Source: Corynebacterium sp. NML130628
GTDB taxonomy: Bacteria; Actinomycetota; Actinomycetes; Mycobacteriales; Mycobacteriaceae
NCBI RefSeq assembly: GCF_001875665.1
Contig: NZ_MLAL01000016.1
Location: forward strand, 186,001-250,000
Direction: 5' to 3'
Length of the DNA stretch: 64,000 bases
Every line of letters begins with the position of its first letter. Positions within the stretch are counted from its first letter, which is position 1. Shown here piece by piece: positions 1-11,400 of this stretch. The position numbers and the translations under genes are program-made. Under the pieces are notes generated by a model that was not told the origin of the DNA, searched no databases, and saw nothing but the letters and a program-made list of their open reading frames with translations.

Positions 1-124
1 GCGGGGGTTTGTTGTGTCATGATCGTGGTGAAATCGCTGGCAGAGTGGTAAGGTGTGCTTCGTTCTAGATGACACAGTAACGGCGACATCGATGATCGCC
101 CGGAGATCCAAGGAGAGGGATCAA

Positions 125-2407
125 TTGAGCAGTTTTAAGCCGAGAAACTCGTACGAAATCCACGTTGATGAAGAATATGGGGTTACTGAAGCAGTAGCCT
201 CGCTGGATAACGGTGATTTCGGTTCTCGCACGATTCGTTTTGAGACGGGCCAGTTGGCACGCCAGGCAGATGGGTCGGTGACGACCTATTTGGATGATGA
301 CACCATGATGCTTGCGACGACGACGGCGTCGAATAACCCCCGCGAAGGCTTTGACTTCTTCCCTCTGACAGTCGATGTCGAGGAGCGGATGTACGCTGCG
401 GGCCGTATCCCGGGTTCGTTCTTCCGCCGCGAAGGTCGCCCGTCTAGCGAGGCGATCCTTGCTTGCCGTCTTATTGACCGCCCACTGCGTCCGACGTTCG
501 TTAAGGGTTTGCGCAACGAGGTCCAGGTTGTGATCACGGTTCTGTCGATCGCCCCGCAGGAGTATTACGACGTCGTTGCAATCAACGGCGCTTCTGCTGC
601 GACGCAACTGTCCGGCCTGCCGGTGTCCGGTCCGGTCGGCGGTGTGCGTATGGCGCTGATCGCCGATGATAAGCACCCAGAGGGCCAGTGGGTCGCGTTC
701 CCGAACCACGAGCAGCATCAGCGTGCCATCTTTGAGATGGTCGTTGCTGGTCGCATCGTCGAGCGCAAGCGCGGGCGTAAGACGGAGTCGGACGTCGCCA
801 TCATGATGGTTGAGGCGGGCGCGGGAGCGAACGTCGTTAAGCTGATCGCCGACGGCGCACCAGCACCTACCGAGGCAACTGTCGCTGAAGGGCTTGAGGC
901 TGCCAAGCCGTACGTCAAGACGTTGTGCGAGGCGCAGCGTGACCTTGCTGCGCAGTTCGACAAGGAACGCAAGGAATTTCCGCTGTTCCCGCCGTACACC
1001 GATGAGGTGTTTGAGGCGGTTGAGAAGAAGGCGTCGAAGAAGCTGGCTTCTTTCCTTACTATCGCGGGTAAGCAGGAGCGCGAAGAGAAGATCAATGCGT
1101 ACATTGAGGACATCGAAGAAGACGTACTTGATCGCCTCGACGTTGATGAGGATGACGACGATGTAGCGGCAGTGGTGAAGGAGATCCGCTCTGCGTACAA
1201 CGCATTGCAGAAGGAGATCGTCCGGAAGAAGATTCTGAAAGACGGCTACCGTATTGACGGTCGTAGCGTCACTGCGATCCGTGACCTCGGCGTGGAAGTC
1301 GAGCTCGTTCCACGTGCTCACGGCTCCGCGCTGTTCGAGCGTGGTGAGACGCAGATCCTGGGTGTCACAACGCTTGACATGCTCAAGATGGAGCAGCCGA
1401 TTGATTCCCTGAGCCCAGAGACTTCGAAGCGATACATCCACCATTACAACTTCCCGCCGTACTCGACCGGTGAGACGGGCCGCGTCGGCTCCCCGAAGCG
1501 CCGTGAGATTGGCCACGGTGCGCTGGCGGAGCGCGCACTGCTGCCAGTCATCCCTTCCCGGGAGGACTTCCCGTACACCATTCGGCAGGTCTCTGAGGCG
1601 CTGAGCTCCAATGGCTCGACGTCGATGGGGTCTGTGTGCGCATCGACGTTGTCGCTGTACAACGCCGGTGTTCCGCTGGCTGCTCCTGTAGCCGGTATCG
1701 CGATGGGCCTTGTGTCCGGCGATGTCGATGGCGAGACGAAGTACGTCGCTCTAACGGATATCCTCGGTGCCGAGGACGCGTTCGGCGACATGGACTTCAA
1801 GGTTGCAGGCACTCGCGAGTTTATTACCGCGCTGCAACTTGACACCAAGCTTGACGGCATTCCATCTGATGTGCTCGCTTCTGCGCTGAAGCAAGCACAC
1901 GATGCACGCGAGACCATCCTGGATACGATGGCAGAGGTAATCGATTCCCCGGATGACATGAGCTCATTGGCGCCGAAGATCACCACGGTCAAGGTGCCTG
2001 TCTCCAAGATTGGTGAGGTCATTGGGCCGAAGGGCAAGATGATCAACTCGATTACCGAGGAGACCGGTGCGGACATCTCGATCGAGGAGGACGGCACCAT
2101 CTACGTTTCGGCGACCAGTGGCGCAGCGGCAGATGCGGCAATCGAAAAGATTAACGCGATTGCTAACCCGCAGCTGCCGAAGGTCGGCGAGCACTACCTT
2201 GGCACCGTGGTCAAGACCGTCGCGTTCGGCGCGTTTGTCTCGATCGTTCCGGGTACCGACGGCCTGATCCACATCTCGAACCTGGGTGGCAACAAGCGCA
2301 TCGAGAAGGTCGAAGATGTAGTCAACGTTGGCGACAAGATCGAGGTTGAGATTCGCGACATCGATAACCGCGGCAAGATCTCCCTTGTTCCAGTTGAGCA
2401 GGACTAG
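125..2407 (+). CDS. pnp: Polyribonucleotide nucleotidyltransferase (PNPase)
   Basis: Phosphorolytic 3'-5' exoribonuclease that degrades mRNA with inorganic phosphate. The protein has two RNase PH-like domains separated by an alpha-helical linker. A KH domain follows at about residues 615-680 (GxxG loop GPKGK), then a C-terminal S1 domain at about 687-758 ([13 protein letters not shown]). I place the start at TTG 125 because AAGGAG at 110-115 is 9 bases upstream. The resulting 760 residues fit the family, and homologous sequence begins shortly after. The frame stays open to a GTG at 53, but that start has no RBS and adds unrelated sequence. The gene is followed by a hairpin and then a convergent lipoprotein gene. 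Identification is secure; the start is likely. Confidence 0.95.
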   Translation: MSSFKPRNSYEIHVDEEYGVTEAVASLDNGDFGSRTIRFETGQLARQADGSVTTYLDDDTMMLATTTASNNPREGFDFFPLTVDVEERMYAAGRIPGSFFRREGRPSSEAILACRLIDRPLRPTFVKGLRNEVQVVITVLSIAPQEYYDVVAINGASAATQLSGLPVSGPVGGVRMALIADDKHPEGQWVAFPNHEQHQRAIFEMVVAGRIVERKRGRKTESDVAIMMVEAGAGANVVKLIADGAPAPTEATVAEGLEAAKPYVKTLCEAQRDLAAQFDKERKEFPLFPPYTDEVFEAVEKKASKKLASFLTIAGKQEREEKINAYIEDIEEDVLDRLDVDEDDDDVAAVVKEIRSAYNALQKEIVRKKILKDGYRIDGRSVTAIRDLGVEVELVPRAHGSALFERGETQILGVTTLDMLKMEQPIDSLSPETSKRYIHHYNFPPYSTGETGRVGSPKRREIGHGALAERALLPVIPSREDFPYTIRQVSEALSSNGSTSMGSVCASTLSLYNAGVPLAAPVAGIAMGLVSGDVDGETKYVALTDILGAEDAFGDMDFKVAGTREFITALQLDTKLDGIPSDVLASALKQAHDARETILDTMAEVIDSPDDMSSLAPKITTVKVPVSKIGEVIGPKGKMINSITEETGADISIEEDGTIYVSATSGAAADAAIEKINAIANPQLPKVGEHYLGTVVKTVAFGAFVSIVPGTDGLIHISNLGGNKRIEKVEDVVNVGDKIEVEIRDIDNRGKISLVPVEQD

Positions 2408-2426
2408 GAGTTAGTTCACAAAGAGT

Positions 2427-2454
2427 AATGGCCGGGGCTTTTGCCCTGGCCATT
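2427..2454. terminator. Hairpin between convergent pnp and lipoprotein gene
   Basis: AATGGCCGGGGC pairs with GCCCTGGCCATT across a TTTT loop, with one mismatch. It sits in the 58-base gap between two convergent stop codons, so it probably serves both genes. There is no clear U-tract on either side, so it may stabilise 3' ends after PNPase or RNase trimming rather than act as a classical intrinsic terminator. Confidence 0.6.
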
Positions 2455-2465
2455 CGCTTATCGAG

Positions 2466-3086
2466 CTAGCGGTGGACGTCGATAACTAGACGGGTGGGGT
2501 TATCCATCACTGTGACCTCGAACGGGCGCTGCTGGTCCAGTCCGATAAAGAACTGCGATTGATTCTCGAAGGTTCCGCCATTTGTCACCCCGGCAACGTT
2601 GCCGGTTGCCAGCTGATATGGCCCGACGGAAACGAGCGAGGGGTTGTTGGGGAGACTACCCATTGGGGTGCCTTCGACGAGTACCTCCAGGATGTCGTTG
2701 CCTGTAACCGCAAGTGCGTGCCCGGAAGCCTGCTGCAGGGCCTCTTCGGTGTACTGCACCCTGTATCCCGGAAGTCCAGTGCCCGAGAACTCAAACACGA
2801 CCCGATCGTAGGTTTCGTGGCTGCCCACGCGAACATCCTCAAGTGTGAGTTCGGGAGCGCCTTCGGGAGGTGCGTAAGCGCTCGGTATTGCCGAGTGGGC
2901 GGGTGCTGCAGCCAACGTAGGTGTCGATTCTTCGGGTGAGGTCGCTTCGCGTGCGCTTGTTGTCGCTGGAGCGCTCTTGAGGTCAGCGGTGGCGATGGCG
3001 GGCTCTGGAACTTCGGAGTCCATACCGCACCCGGTGATCAACATCGTCACGGCAAGGGCTCCCGGGAGTGTCAAGCTTCTCTTCAT
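2466..3086 (-). CDS. Lipoprotein with AMIN-like C-terminal domain
   Basis: A secreted lipoprotein of 206 residues. The N-terminus has a short basic stretch and a hydrophobic segment ending in lipobox ITGC, with Cys20 as the predicted lipidation site. A Pro/Ala/Thr-rich linker of about 60 residues follows. The C-terminal domain of about 120 residues (VRVGSHETYDRVVFEF... VTVMDNPTRLVIDVHR) resembles actinobacterial AMIN-like domains, which are beta-rich and tied to the cell envelope. The reading frame extends upstream to 3392, but the signal peptide fixes the start at ATG 3086. That start also has a -10 hexamer 8 bases before it, pointing to a leaderless transcript. It is divergent from dapB. 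The molecular function is unknown. Confidence 0.8.
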   Translation of the reverse strand: MKRSLTLPGALAVTMLITGCGMDSEVPEPAIATADLKSAPATTSAREATSPEESTPTLAAAPAHSAIPSAYAPPEGAPELTLEDVRVGSHETYDRVVFEFSGTGLPGYRVQYTEEALQQASGHALAVTGNDILEVLVEGTPMGSLPNNPSLVSVGPYQLATGNVAGVTNGGTFENQSQFFIGLDQQRPFEVTVMDNPTRLVIDVHR

Positions 3087-3094
3087 GCTTTTCG

Positions 3095-3100
3095 AGTGTA
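3095..3100 (-). promoter_or_regulatory. -10 box of lipoprotein gene (leaderless)
   Basis: TACACT on the minus strand ends 8 bases before ATG 3086. No Shine-Dalgarno sequence is present, which suggests transcription begins at or next to the start codon. Confidence 0.5.
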
Positions 3101-3177
3101 CCGAACCACCATGCCTCGGCTGCGCGCTACAGTGGCACCAGTAGTTTGAACGCAACGCATATACAGAACAGAATTGA

Positions 3178-3933
<756 letters not shown>

Positions 3934-3936
3934 TCG

Positions 3937-4689
3937 ATGCAGCCACAGCGGCAACTCAACATTCAACTAGTCGCAGCATCGTCGTTTGAACCATCATCAA
4001 AGTTGGGGTGGCAGCCATCACCGGAGGCTGCCTCAGCTGATGCTGTCGTCGAATTTGCAGGCAGGGCGTGTTATGACTTGTTTGCCGACAAAGACTCGCG
4101 CACCGCAACCACGGACGCGTTCCTTCACCATGTCATCGATACTGGCAATCTTGCTTTGCTTGAGCACGCAAGCGCGACCCTGTACATCCAGGGTATCTCG
4201 ATGGCTACCGGGCACGAGATATTGAGGCACCGCGGTTTTTCAATCAGCGAGCTCTCGCAATATGCCTTACCCGAAGATCAGAAGAGCGTCGTCGTGCCGA
4301 ACGTAATTCAACGCGACGAGCAGCTGCAGCGATTTTTTGCGCACGCAATTGAGGACACCGCCTTTGTATACGACGAATTGCACGATGCAGTCGAAACAAG
4401 CCTGGCGAGTGAGAAAAACGCGCTACTGCGGAAGCAGCAAGTGTGGGAAGCTGCTCTGGCGCTGGCACCGGCAGCACGAGAAACTCGACTCGTCGTGACT
4501 GGCAACCTTAGAACTTGGAGAAGCTTTATTGCTACGAGGGCAGGGGAGCACAGCGGGTCTGAGCTGCGTGCGGTTGCTGTGCGGTGTTTGGAGCTGTTGA
4601 GTGAACGTGCGCGCGTTCTCTTCGACGACTTTGTTGTCACCGAGCTGCCCGACGGGACGAAGAAGGCAACAACCCCATACGAAAAGTAG
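3937..4689 (+). CDS. thyX: FAD-dependent thymidylate synthase with divergent ThyX motif
   Basis: Makes dTMP from dUMP using methylene-tetrahydrofolate, FAD and NADPH. The 250-residue length, position between dapB and dapA, and the RHR-x7-S signature (RHRGFSISELS, residues 97-107) identify it. A second conserved block, NLRTWRSFIATRAGEH, matches the family's NxRxWRxFIxxRAxEH. The usual motif reads RHRHFS...SQRY. Here the residue after RHR is Gly rather than His, and SQRY is replaced by SQYA, so the conserved Arg before Tyr is missing. The enzyme may still be active, since RHR and Ser are kept, but this is not assured. Start ATG 3937 is tightly coupled to the dapB stop. Confidence 0.88.
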   Translation: MQPQRQLNIQLVAASSFEPSSKLGWQPSPEAASADAVVEFAGRACYDLFADKDSRTATTDAFLHHVIDTGNLALLEHASATLYIQGISMATGHEILRHRGFSISELSQYALPEDQKSVVVPNVIQRDEQLQRFFAHAIEDTAFVYDELHDAVETSLASEKNALLRKQQVWEAALALAPAARETRLVVTGNLRTWRSFIATRAGEHSGSELRAVAVRCLELLSERARVLFDDFVVTELPDGTKKATTPYEK

Positions 4690-4697
4690 CGCGGGAG

Positions 4698-4726
4698 TTA
4701 CAATTAGCCAGCAAAACGGGTACGCT
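4698..4726 (+). promoter_or_regulatory. Candidate dapA promoter (leaderless)
   Basis: -35 TTACAA (4698-4703), 17-base spacer, -10 TACGCT (4721-4726), then 8 bases to ATG 4735. No RBS lies between, so dapA probably has its own leaderless transcript in addition to read-through from dapB-thyX. Confidence 0.5.
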
Positions 4727-4734
4727 CTTTTGGC

Positions 4735-5643
4735 ATGGGCACTTCTATGAAAGCTGATATCGGTGCTGATGTTTTTGGCACAGTCTGCGTCGCAATGGTC
4801 ACGCCGTTCGATAAGCACGGCGAACTAGATGTTAAGGCAGGACGAGCATTAGCTGCCCACCTTGTCGACAATGGTATTGACGCCCTCGTGCTTGCTGGCA
4901 CGACGGGTGAATCGCCAACGACAACCAGTGAAGAGAAGGTCGCGTTGCTGCAAGCTGTGCGAGAAGAGGTTGGCGATAGAGCCAAGCTGATCGCCGGAGT
5001 AGGCACGAACGACACCCGTAAGTCTGTCTCGTTGGCGAAGGACGCCGCAGAGGCAGGAGCAGACGGCCTCTTGGTCGTTACCCCGTATTACTCGAAGCCG
5101 TCACAAGACGGCGTGTATGCGCACTTCCAAGAGATTGCGTCTGCAACTTCGCTGCCGATCTGCCTCTACGATATTCCAGGCAGGTCTGCGATTCCGATGG
5201 CTTCGGACACGATTGCCAAGTTGGCGGAATTGCCAACCGTTGTCGCGATGAAGGACGCGAAAGGCGACTTCTTTGCGGCGGCTCCGTTGATTGAATCAAC
5301 CGGGCTGGCTTGGTATTCAGGCGACGATCCGTTGAACCTGCCGTGGCTGGCTATGGGCGCGACGGGAGTGATCTCGGTCGTGGGCCACGCGGCACCGCAA
5401 GCACTGCGTGAACTCGTCACAAGCTTCGAGGAAGGCGACCTCGTCCGTGCACGGAAAATTAACGCCAACGTCATCGACGTGCTCGCGCGTCAGCAAGCGA
5501 TACTCGGTGGCACGACATTTGCAAAGGCAGCTCTGCGTCTGCAGGGCATTGAAGTAGGCGGACCCCGCCTGCCGGTGGTCGGAGCGACCCCCGAGCAGGT
5601 CGAGGTTCTTAGAGAAGATTTGAAGAAGGCTGGAGTCCTTTAA
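4735..5643 (+). CDS. dapA: 4-hydroxy-tetrahydrodipicolinate synthase
   Basis: Condenses pyruvate with aspartate semialdehyde, the first committed step of lysine/DAP synthesis. The 302-residue TIM barrel shows the Schiff-base lysine Lys173 in [10 protein letters not shown]. The catalytic tyrosine lies in [11 protein letters not shown] and the GTTGE pyruvate-binding motif at residues 55-59. GDDPLNLPW is also typical. The start is ATG 4735; an alternative ATG at 4747 is possible because neither has an RBS. rnj follows two bases after the stop. Product and pathway are certain. Confidence 0.97.
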   Translation: MGTSMKADIGADVFGTVCVAMVTPFDKHGELDVKAGRALAAHLVDNGIDALVLAGTTGESPTTTSEEKVALLQAVREEVGDRAKLIAGVGTNDTRKSVSLAKDAAEAGADGLLVVTPYYSKPSQDGVYAHFQEIASATSLPICLYDIPGRSAIPMASDTIAKLAELPTVVAMKDAKGDFFAAAPLIESTGLAWYSGDDPLNLPWLAMGATGVISVVGHAAPQALRELVTSFEEGDLVRARKINANVIDVLARQQAILGGTTFAKAALRLQGIEVGGPRLPVVGATPEQVEVLREDLKKAGVL

Positions 5644-5645
5644 GT

Positions 5646-7655
5646 ATGAACGAACCCCGTACACGCTCACGCAAAGTGACGCGTAAAGCAGGGCCACCTG
5701 AGGCCACTGAGCAAAAACCGGTGTTTCAAGCACCGAAACAGGCCGCAGGTACCGCACGTAACGAAGAAGAGAAGGACTCTGAGAAGTCACAGCGTGACAA
5801 CAAGTCACGCAATTCGAACGGGAATGGTAACGGCCGGAACCGTCGTCGCGGCCGTGGGCGCGGTAACAACGGCGGTGGCCGTCGTAACCCGGTGAAGTCG
5901 ATGCAGGGCGCTGACTTGACGAAGCGCCTCCCAGCGCCGCCGAAGGCTCCGAACGGCACGCTGCGAATTTATGCCCTGGGTGGTATTTCCGAAATCGGCC
6001 GTAATATGACGGTCTTCGAATACAACGGCCGTTTGCTCATCGTTGATTGTGGCGTGTTGTTCCCGAACTCTGGCGAACCTGGAGTTGACCTTGTGCTTCC
6101 GGATTTCGGTCCGATTGAGAAGAAGCTCGACAAGATTGAAGGTTTGGTTGTCACCCATGGTCACGAGGACCACATCGGCGCTATCCCGTGGTTGCTGAAA
6201 CTGCGTCCGGATATTCCGATCTATTCTTCCCGTTTCACCAATGCACTGATCGCAGCGAAAACAAAGGAACATCGCCAGCGACCGAAGTTGCACGAGGTAA
6301 ACAAGGACTCCTCGGTGAACTTGGGACCGTTCCATGTTCGCTTCTGGCATGTGAACCACTCCATCCCGCAGTGCCTCGGTTTGTCTATTAAGACGGGTGC
6401 CGGCCACGTTGTAATGACCGGCGATGTGAAGGTCGACCAGACTCCGTACGACGGGATGCCGACAGATCTGCCAGCGCTGTCACGCTATGGTGACGAGGGC
6501 GTCGATTTGTTCATGTGTGACTCCACGAACGCGACTGTTCCGGGGATCTCCGCATCTGAAGCCGGTATTGAGGAGACATTGACTCGCCTGGTGAGCCAGG
6601 CGAAGCAGCGCGTTGTGATTGCCTCGTTCGCGTCAAACGTTGCTCGTGTCCAGATGGCGGTCAACGCGGCTGTGGCGAATGGCCGTAAGGTCGCGTTCAA
6701 CGGTCGCTCCATGCTGAGAAACATGGAGATCGCGGAGAAGATGAGTCTTCTCAAGGCTCCGAAGAACACGATCATCCCGATCGAAGAGGCTGCCAAGATG
6801 GCACCTCACAAGGTGTTGCTGATCACGACGGGCACTCAGGGCGAACCGATGGCTGCGCTGTCTCGAATGTCTCGCCGTGAGCATCGCCAGATTACGATCC
6901 GTGACGGCGACATGATCATCCTGTCTTCCTCTCTCATTCCGGGTAATGAGGAAGCGGTGTTCGCGACCATCAACAACCTTGCGCAAATCGGTGCCACGGT
7001 TGTGACGAATGCTGAGGCTCATGTCCACGCCTCGGGTCACGGCTACGCTGGCGAGCTGCTGTTCCTGTACAACGCTGCCCGCCCGACCTGTGCGATGCCT
7101 GTGCACGGAGAGTGGCGCCATATGCGTGCGAACAAGGAACTTGCGATCGCAACCGGCGTCAAGCCGGAGAACACTGCGTTGGCTCAAAATGGTGTCGTAG
7201 TAGACATGACGAAGGGCAAGATCAAGGTCGTCGGCCAATACCAGGTTGGCCAGCTCTACGTCGATGGCGAAACGATGGGCGACGTAGATCCTGACGTGCT
7301 CGCAGACCGCAGCTCGCTTGCCTCTGGTGGCGTCGTCTCCGTTACCTGTGTGATCGATGACCGCACGAGTAGCCTCATCGAGGTTCCTCGAGTATCTACG
7401 ACTGGCTTCTCCGAGGATGACCGCGACTTCAACAAGAAGGTTGTCGAGCGCGTCCAGGAGATTATGGCCGATTTGGCTGCAGAAGGCGAGAACGACCCAT
7501 ACCGTATGGTGCAGCAGCTTCGTCGTCAGCTTTCACGCACGATCGAGCAAAAGTACAAGCGTGAGCCCGTAATCCTTCCGACTGTGGTCCCAACCGCAGC
7601 GGACATTGGACCTGCAGATGATGCGGATGTTCAGTCATCACGAGAGTCTCTCTAA
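5646..7655 (+). CDS. rnj: Ribonuclease J
   Basis: Metallo-beta-lactamase/beta-CASP ribonuclease with endo- and 5'-exonuclease activity in mRNA turnover and rRNA maturation. The zinc-binding motif HGHEDHIG lies near residues 170-177. The beta-CASP region and a C-terminal domain fill the 669 residues. The first ~100 residues are an extension absent from short RNase J proteins. They are charged, then Asn/Gly/Arg-rich with RGG-like stretches around residues 55-80, and are probably a disordered RNA- or protein-binding arm. ATG 5646 follows the dapA stop immediately. With pnp nearby, this is a small RNA-decay neighbourhood interleaved with lysine genes. Confidence 0.95.
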   Translation: MNEPRTRSRKVTRKAGPPEATEQKPVFQAPKQAAGTARNEEEKDSEKSQRDNKSRNSNGNGNGRNRRRGRGRGNNGGGRRNPVKSMQGADLTKRLPAPPKAPNGTLRIYALGGISEIGRNMTVFEYNGRLLIVDCGVLFPNSGEPGVDLVLPDFGPIEKKLDKIEGLVVTHGHEDHIGAIPWLLKLRPDIPIYSSRFTNALIAAKTKEHRQRPKLHEVNKDSSVNLGPFHVRFWHVNHSIPQCLGLSIKTGAGHVVMTGDVKVDQTPYDGMPTDLPALSRYGDEGVDLFMCDSTNATVPGISASEAGIEETLTRLVSQAKQRVVIASFASNVARVQMAVNAAVANGRKVAFNGRSMLRNMEIAEKMSLLKAPKNTIIPIEEAAKMAPHKVLLITTGTQGEPMAALSRMSRREHRQITIRDGDMIILSSSLIPGNEEAVFATINNLAQIGATVVTNAEAHVHASGHGYAGELLFLYNAARPTCAMPVHGEWRHMRANKELAIATGVKPENTALAQNGVVVDMTKGKIKVVGQYQVGQLYVDGETMGDVDPDVLADRSSLASGGVVSVTCVIDDRTSSLIEVPRVSTTGFSEDDRDFNKKVVERVQEIMADLAAEGENDPYRMVQQLRRQLSRTIEQKYKREPVILPTVVPTAADIGPADDADVQSSRESL

Positions 7656-7695
7656 CTCTTGATGCTTTCTTAAGCACAACCTTGGGCCCGAGCAC

Positions 7696-7701
7696 TATGC
7701 T
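7696..7701 (+). promoter_or_regulatory. -10 box for the 7709 gene (leaderless)
   Basis: TATGCT ends 7 bases before ATG 7709. The hexamer lies between two direct copies of CTTGGGCCC (7681-7689 and 7700-7708), the second running up to the start codon. Confidence 0.6.
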
Positions 7702-7708
7702 TGGGCCC

Positions 7709-8335
7709 ATGTCATTTGCGCAAACTGAACGAAATCGACTCGCTGAACTGCTCCTGAAAGTCGGGCCTGAAGCGCCGACGTTGTGCGAGGGGTGGAATAC
7801 TCGGGACCTGGCGACGCATCTTTATATCCGTGAGCGAAAGCCATTGGCTGCGATTGGGATATTTGTGCAGCGTGCGAGAAAGTTTTTGGAGGCTGAGGAG
7901 GCGCGCCTAGCGTCGTGGTCGTACGAAGATCTTGTTCGCAAGTGGGAGATTGGGCCACCGAGTCTGTTAACACCAATCAATTCAACGATAAATACTGCCG
8001 AACATTTTATTCACCACGAAGACGTTCGTCGGGGCGGTGGCGAGGTTAGTCCCCGACAGTTCAGCGCCGTCACCAACAAGGAACTGTTGAGGCTTGCGAA
8101 GCGGTTCGGTGCAGTCACGCTGAAGAAGGCGTCGGTGCCCGTAATTCTGACACCTCCTGATTTGCCACCAGCGGTGCTTCGCGAAGGCGTTGGTGTTTCG
8201 GAGCGAGGCGACAACGTCGTACGTGTGTACGGAGAGCCAGGCGAACTCTTGCTGTGGGCGGCAGGCCGAAAAGCAGTAGAGGTTGAGGTCGCCGGGGCGG
8301 TCGAAGCGCTTTCCGGGGTAGATATCAAGCTGTAA
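7709..8335 (+). CDS. TIGR03085-like metal-binding (DinB/MDMPI-fold) protein
   Basis: A protein of about 208 residues resembling the actinobacterial TIGR03085 family. That family has the DinB-like/mycothiol-dependent maleylpyruvate isomerase N-terminal fold. Family-like sections are the N-terminal ERNRLAELLLKVGPEAPTLCEGW helix, the RDLATHLYIRE stretch (conserved metal-binding His) and TAEHFIHHEDVRR, whose histidines probably bind a divalent metal. The substrate is unknown. Proteins of this fold often transfer or act on small thiols such as mycothiol, but that is inference. I start it at ATG 7709, supported by the leaderless promoter; an upstream in-frame ATG at 7682 would lie inside promoter sequence. 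Confidence 0.75.
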   Translation: MSFAQTERNRLAELLLKVGPEAPTLCEGWNTRDLATHLYIRERKPLAAIGIFVQRARKFLEAEEARLASWSYEDLVRKWEIGPPSLLTPINSTINTAEHFIHHEDVRRGGGEVSPRQFSAVTNKELLRLAKRFGAVTLKKASVPVILTPPDLPPAVLREGVGVSERGDNVVRVYGEPGELLLWAAGRKAVEVEVAGAVEALSGVDIKL

Positions 8336-8408
8336 TGCTTGATTTCCGGGTCTGCGACAATCTCTGTGGTTTCAGAGTGGCGGATGGTAATAATGGTGCG
8401 TGAGGTAC

Positions 8409-8414
8409 TAGTGT
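8409..8414 (+). promoter_or_regulatory. -10 box of ftsK (leaderless)
   Basis: TAGTGT ends 7 bases before ATG 8422. No RBS is present in front of the start. Confidence 0.5.
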
Positions 8415-8421
8415 GTAGCAC

Positions 8422-11400
8422 ATGTCTGCCAGAAAACCAGCGCCACGAACCACGGGAGCGTCGACAGGCCCGCGGGACCGTGCACGTTCAACGACGAGCC
8501 GATACGGTGCCCCTGCATCGATCACGCATCCACCGACTTCGTCAATGGTCGCGGCAGAGACCGCCGATGAACGGGTAGGCTCTGCGACACGAGTCGTCGG
8601 AAGTTCAATCGGTAGTGCCGTCCGCGGAGCTGGTTCGTTGCTTGCTAAACTTCGACCGCACCGTAAGGAGAGATTCGACAGCGTGCCTGTATCAAGCGAT
8701 TACGAGGACGAAGACGATAATTTCGAGTTCTTTGACGATGGCAACTCCGACACGTCATCACAGCGTGAAGAACGCCACCCGAAGTCCCGTCCTGTGCTGC
8801 AGTTCTCCGCGGGCAACGTTGATGCATATGGCCTGGTATTGATTGGGTTGGCCGCCATCTTGGGTGCCTCGGTGTGGATGGACATTGCTGGGCCGGTAGG
8901 AAACGTCATTGCGCAAGGGGTTCACTGGGCGATTGGCGCCGGCGCGCTCTTGCTGCCTGTTATTCTCGTTTGCGTTGCAATCGCGCTGATGCTGAATGTG
9001 AGAGCTGAACCTGCGGTTCGTGCCAGGGTGGCGTCGGGGCTGTTAATCATCGGTGTCGCAATGCTCGGCATGATTCATGTTTTTGCGGGGAATCCAGCGG
9101 ATTGGGAATCCCGGAAAATTGCTGGGGGAGTGGTAGGCACCTTTACGGGCGGCTTGCTGGCAGCCGGGTTTTCCTCCTATGTCGCAGTCCCGCTGTTGGG
9201 GCTTGTCATCGTGTACGGCGCGCTTCGAACTACTGGAATCACCGTGCGCGAAGCATACGATTTCTTCACTGCGTGGCTCGGTTCCGTCTTTCATCGGCCC
9301 GAATCTGACGACGACGCAGATCTCTACAGCGATGCCGGTAAGGACATCGACGCGATTGCAGAAGGACGGCGTAGCTCGGTATCGAGACGCGCCCGTGTCG
9401 AACCGGAAACGCGAGCACCGCGTGCTGGCGTAACGCCCCAAACACGAGCCAAGAGGCCAAAGGCGTCCAGGTTTTCCTCTTTTTCGGAAAAACTCCGGAA
9501 TGCCTCCACTCCCTTGGGCAATTACCCGGCAGAGGCGGAAGCCACCCCTGCATCAGAGCAGGCCGAACCAGAGGTCTTCGACTTCAGCGCTGATTTCAGC
9601 ACGCAGGACGATGAGTCTGCCACGACGGTGATTGAACGGCAAGAGCCGAAGCGGGCGTCGACACGCACACCCTCGCAGGGTGAGGAAACAAAGATCCTGC
9701 CACGGCCGACGCTCGAGGAGAGCCAAGCTGAGCGGGATGCAGTCGATCAGTCGCGAGAGGCCGTTCGTCAGGCGGTCAAGGCACGCTCGGGGAAGGATCC
9801 GAGCGGCGCTCCAAGTCAGCCAGCGCGGGAGGGGCACGCTAAGCGGGTGGACCGGAACTCCACCTATGTTGTTCCTACCACGGATTTGCTGCTCGCAGGG
9901 CAAGCACCAAAGACGCGTACCGAAGCGAATGATCGCATGATCGAAGCAATCACGGAGGTCTTTGAGGAATTTAACGTCAACGCGATGGTGACCGGCTTCT
10001 CCCGCGGCCCAACCGTTACCCGCTACGAGGTCGAGCTTGGCCCTGGTGTCAAGGTGTCCAAGATTACGAATTTGCAGTCCAACCTCGCCTATGCGGTCGC
10101 GACGGACAATGTTCGCTTGTTGACGCCAATTCCCGGCAAATCCGCCGTGGGTATCGAGGTACCGAACCAGGACCGAGAGATGGTTCGTCTGCGCGACGTT
10201 CTCGAGGCGCCAAATGTTGCGGCGGACGACGACCCGATGCTCATCGGTCTCGGCAAGGACATTGAGGGTGACTTCATTGCCTCGTCAGTGCAAAAAATGC
10301 CGCACCTTTTGGTTGCAGGTTCGACGGGCTCCGGTAAGTCGGCGTTCGTAAACTCGATGCTGGTATCTCTGCTGACACGCGCAACGCCTGAGGAGGTTCG
10401 TCTCATCCTTATCGACCCAAAGATGGTCGAACTCACTCCTTATGAAGGCATCCCACACCTCATCACGCCAATTATTACCCAGCCGAAGAAGGCATCGGCG
10501 GCGCTGCAGTGGCTTGTGGAGGAGATGGAGCAGCGGTACATGGACATGAAGACCGCGCGGGTCCGCCACATCAAGGACTTCAATAAGAAGGTCAAGAGTG
10601 GTGAGATCACCGCCCCTGCGGGATCACAGCGCGAGATGCGCCCGTACCCGTTCATTGTCTGTGTCGTCGACGAGCTCGCTGATCTGATGATGACCGCGCC
10701 AAAAGAGATCGAAGACTCGATCGTGCGCATTACCCAGAAGGCCCGCGCAGCCGGAATCCACCTCGTTTTGGCGACGCAGCGTCCTTCGGTGGACGTCGTC
10801 ACGGGCCTCATCAAGACTAACGTGCCGTCTAGGCTTGCGTTCGCGACATCTTCGCTTACGGACTCACGAGTCATTCTCGACCAGGGTGGAGCTGAGAAAC
10901 TCATTGGCATGGGCGATGGGCTCTTCATCCCACAAGGTGCCGGTAAACCGCAACGTATGCAGGGTGCGTTCGTCTCTGACCCCGAGATCCAAGCCGTTGT
11001 CGACGCCGCGAAGAGCCAAGACGAGCCTCAGTATGTCGAAGGCGTCACTGAGGAAAAAGAGTCCGAGAAGAAGGTTATTGACGATGACATCGGCAAGGAC
11101 CTTGACGACCTTTTGGAGGCCGTCGAGCTCGTGGTCACTGCACAGCTTGGCTCGACGTCGATGCTGCAGCGCAAGCTCCGCATCGGGTTTGCGAAGGCTG
11201 GTCGCCTGATGGACCTGATGGAATCCCGTGGCATAGTCGGGCCGTCGGAAGGGTCGAAAGCCCGCGAGGTGCTGGTGAAGCCGGAAGAGCTCGAAACGAT
11301 CATCTGGATGCTCAAGGGCGCCGACCCCGCGGAAGCTCCGAAGGACGCTGACGCACAGCTTGGCGACGACGCCCCAACCGATGAGGGAACCGCTAAAACC

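Noticed and set aside
53..124. Upstream extension of pnp to GTG 53
   Set aside because: It has no RBS and no similarity to PNPase; TTG 125 has a good AAGGAG at 9 bases.
65..1516. Minus-strand open frame of 483 codons across pnp
   Set aside because: It is antisense to a clear PNPase coding sequence, its composition is Arg/Leu-rich shadow sequence, and no domain is visible.
2559..2939. Plus-strand frame opposite the lipoprotein gene
   Set aside because: The minus strand carries a signal peptide, lipobox and AMIN-like domain in order; the plus frame has none.
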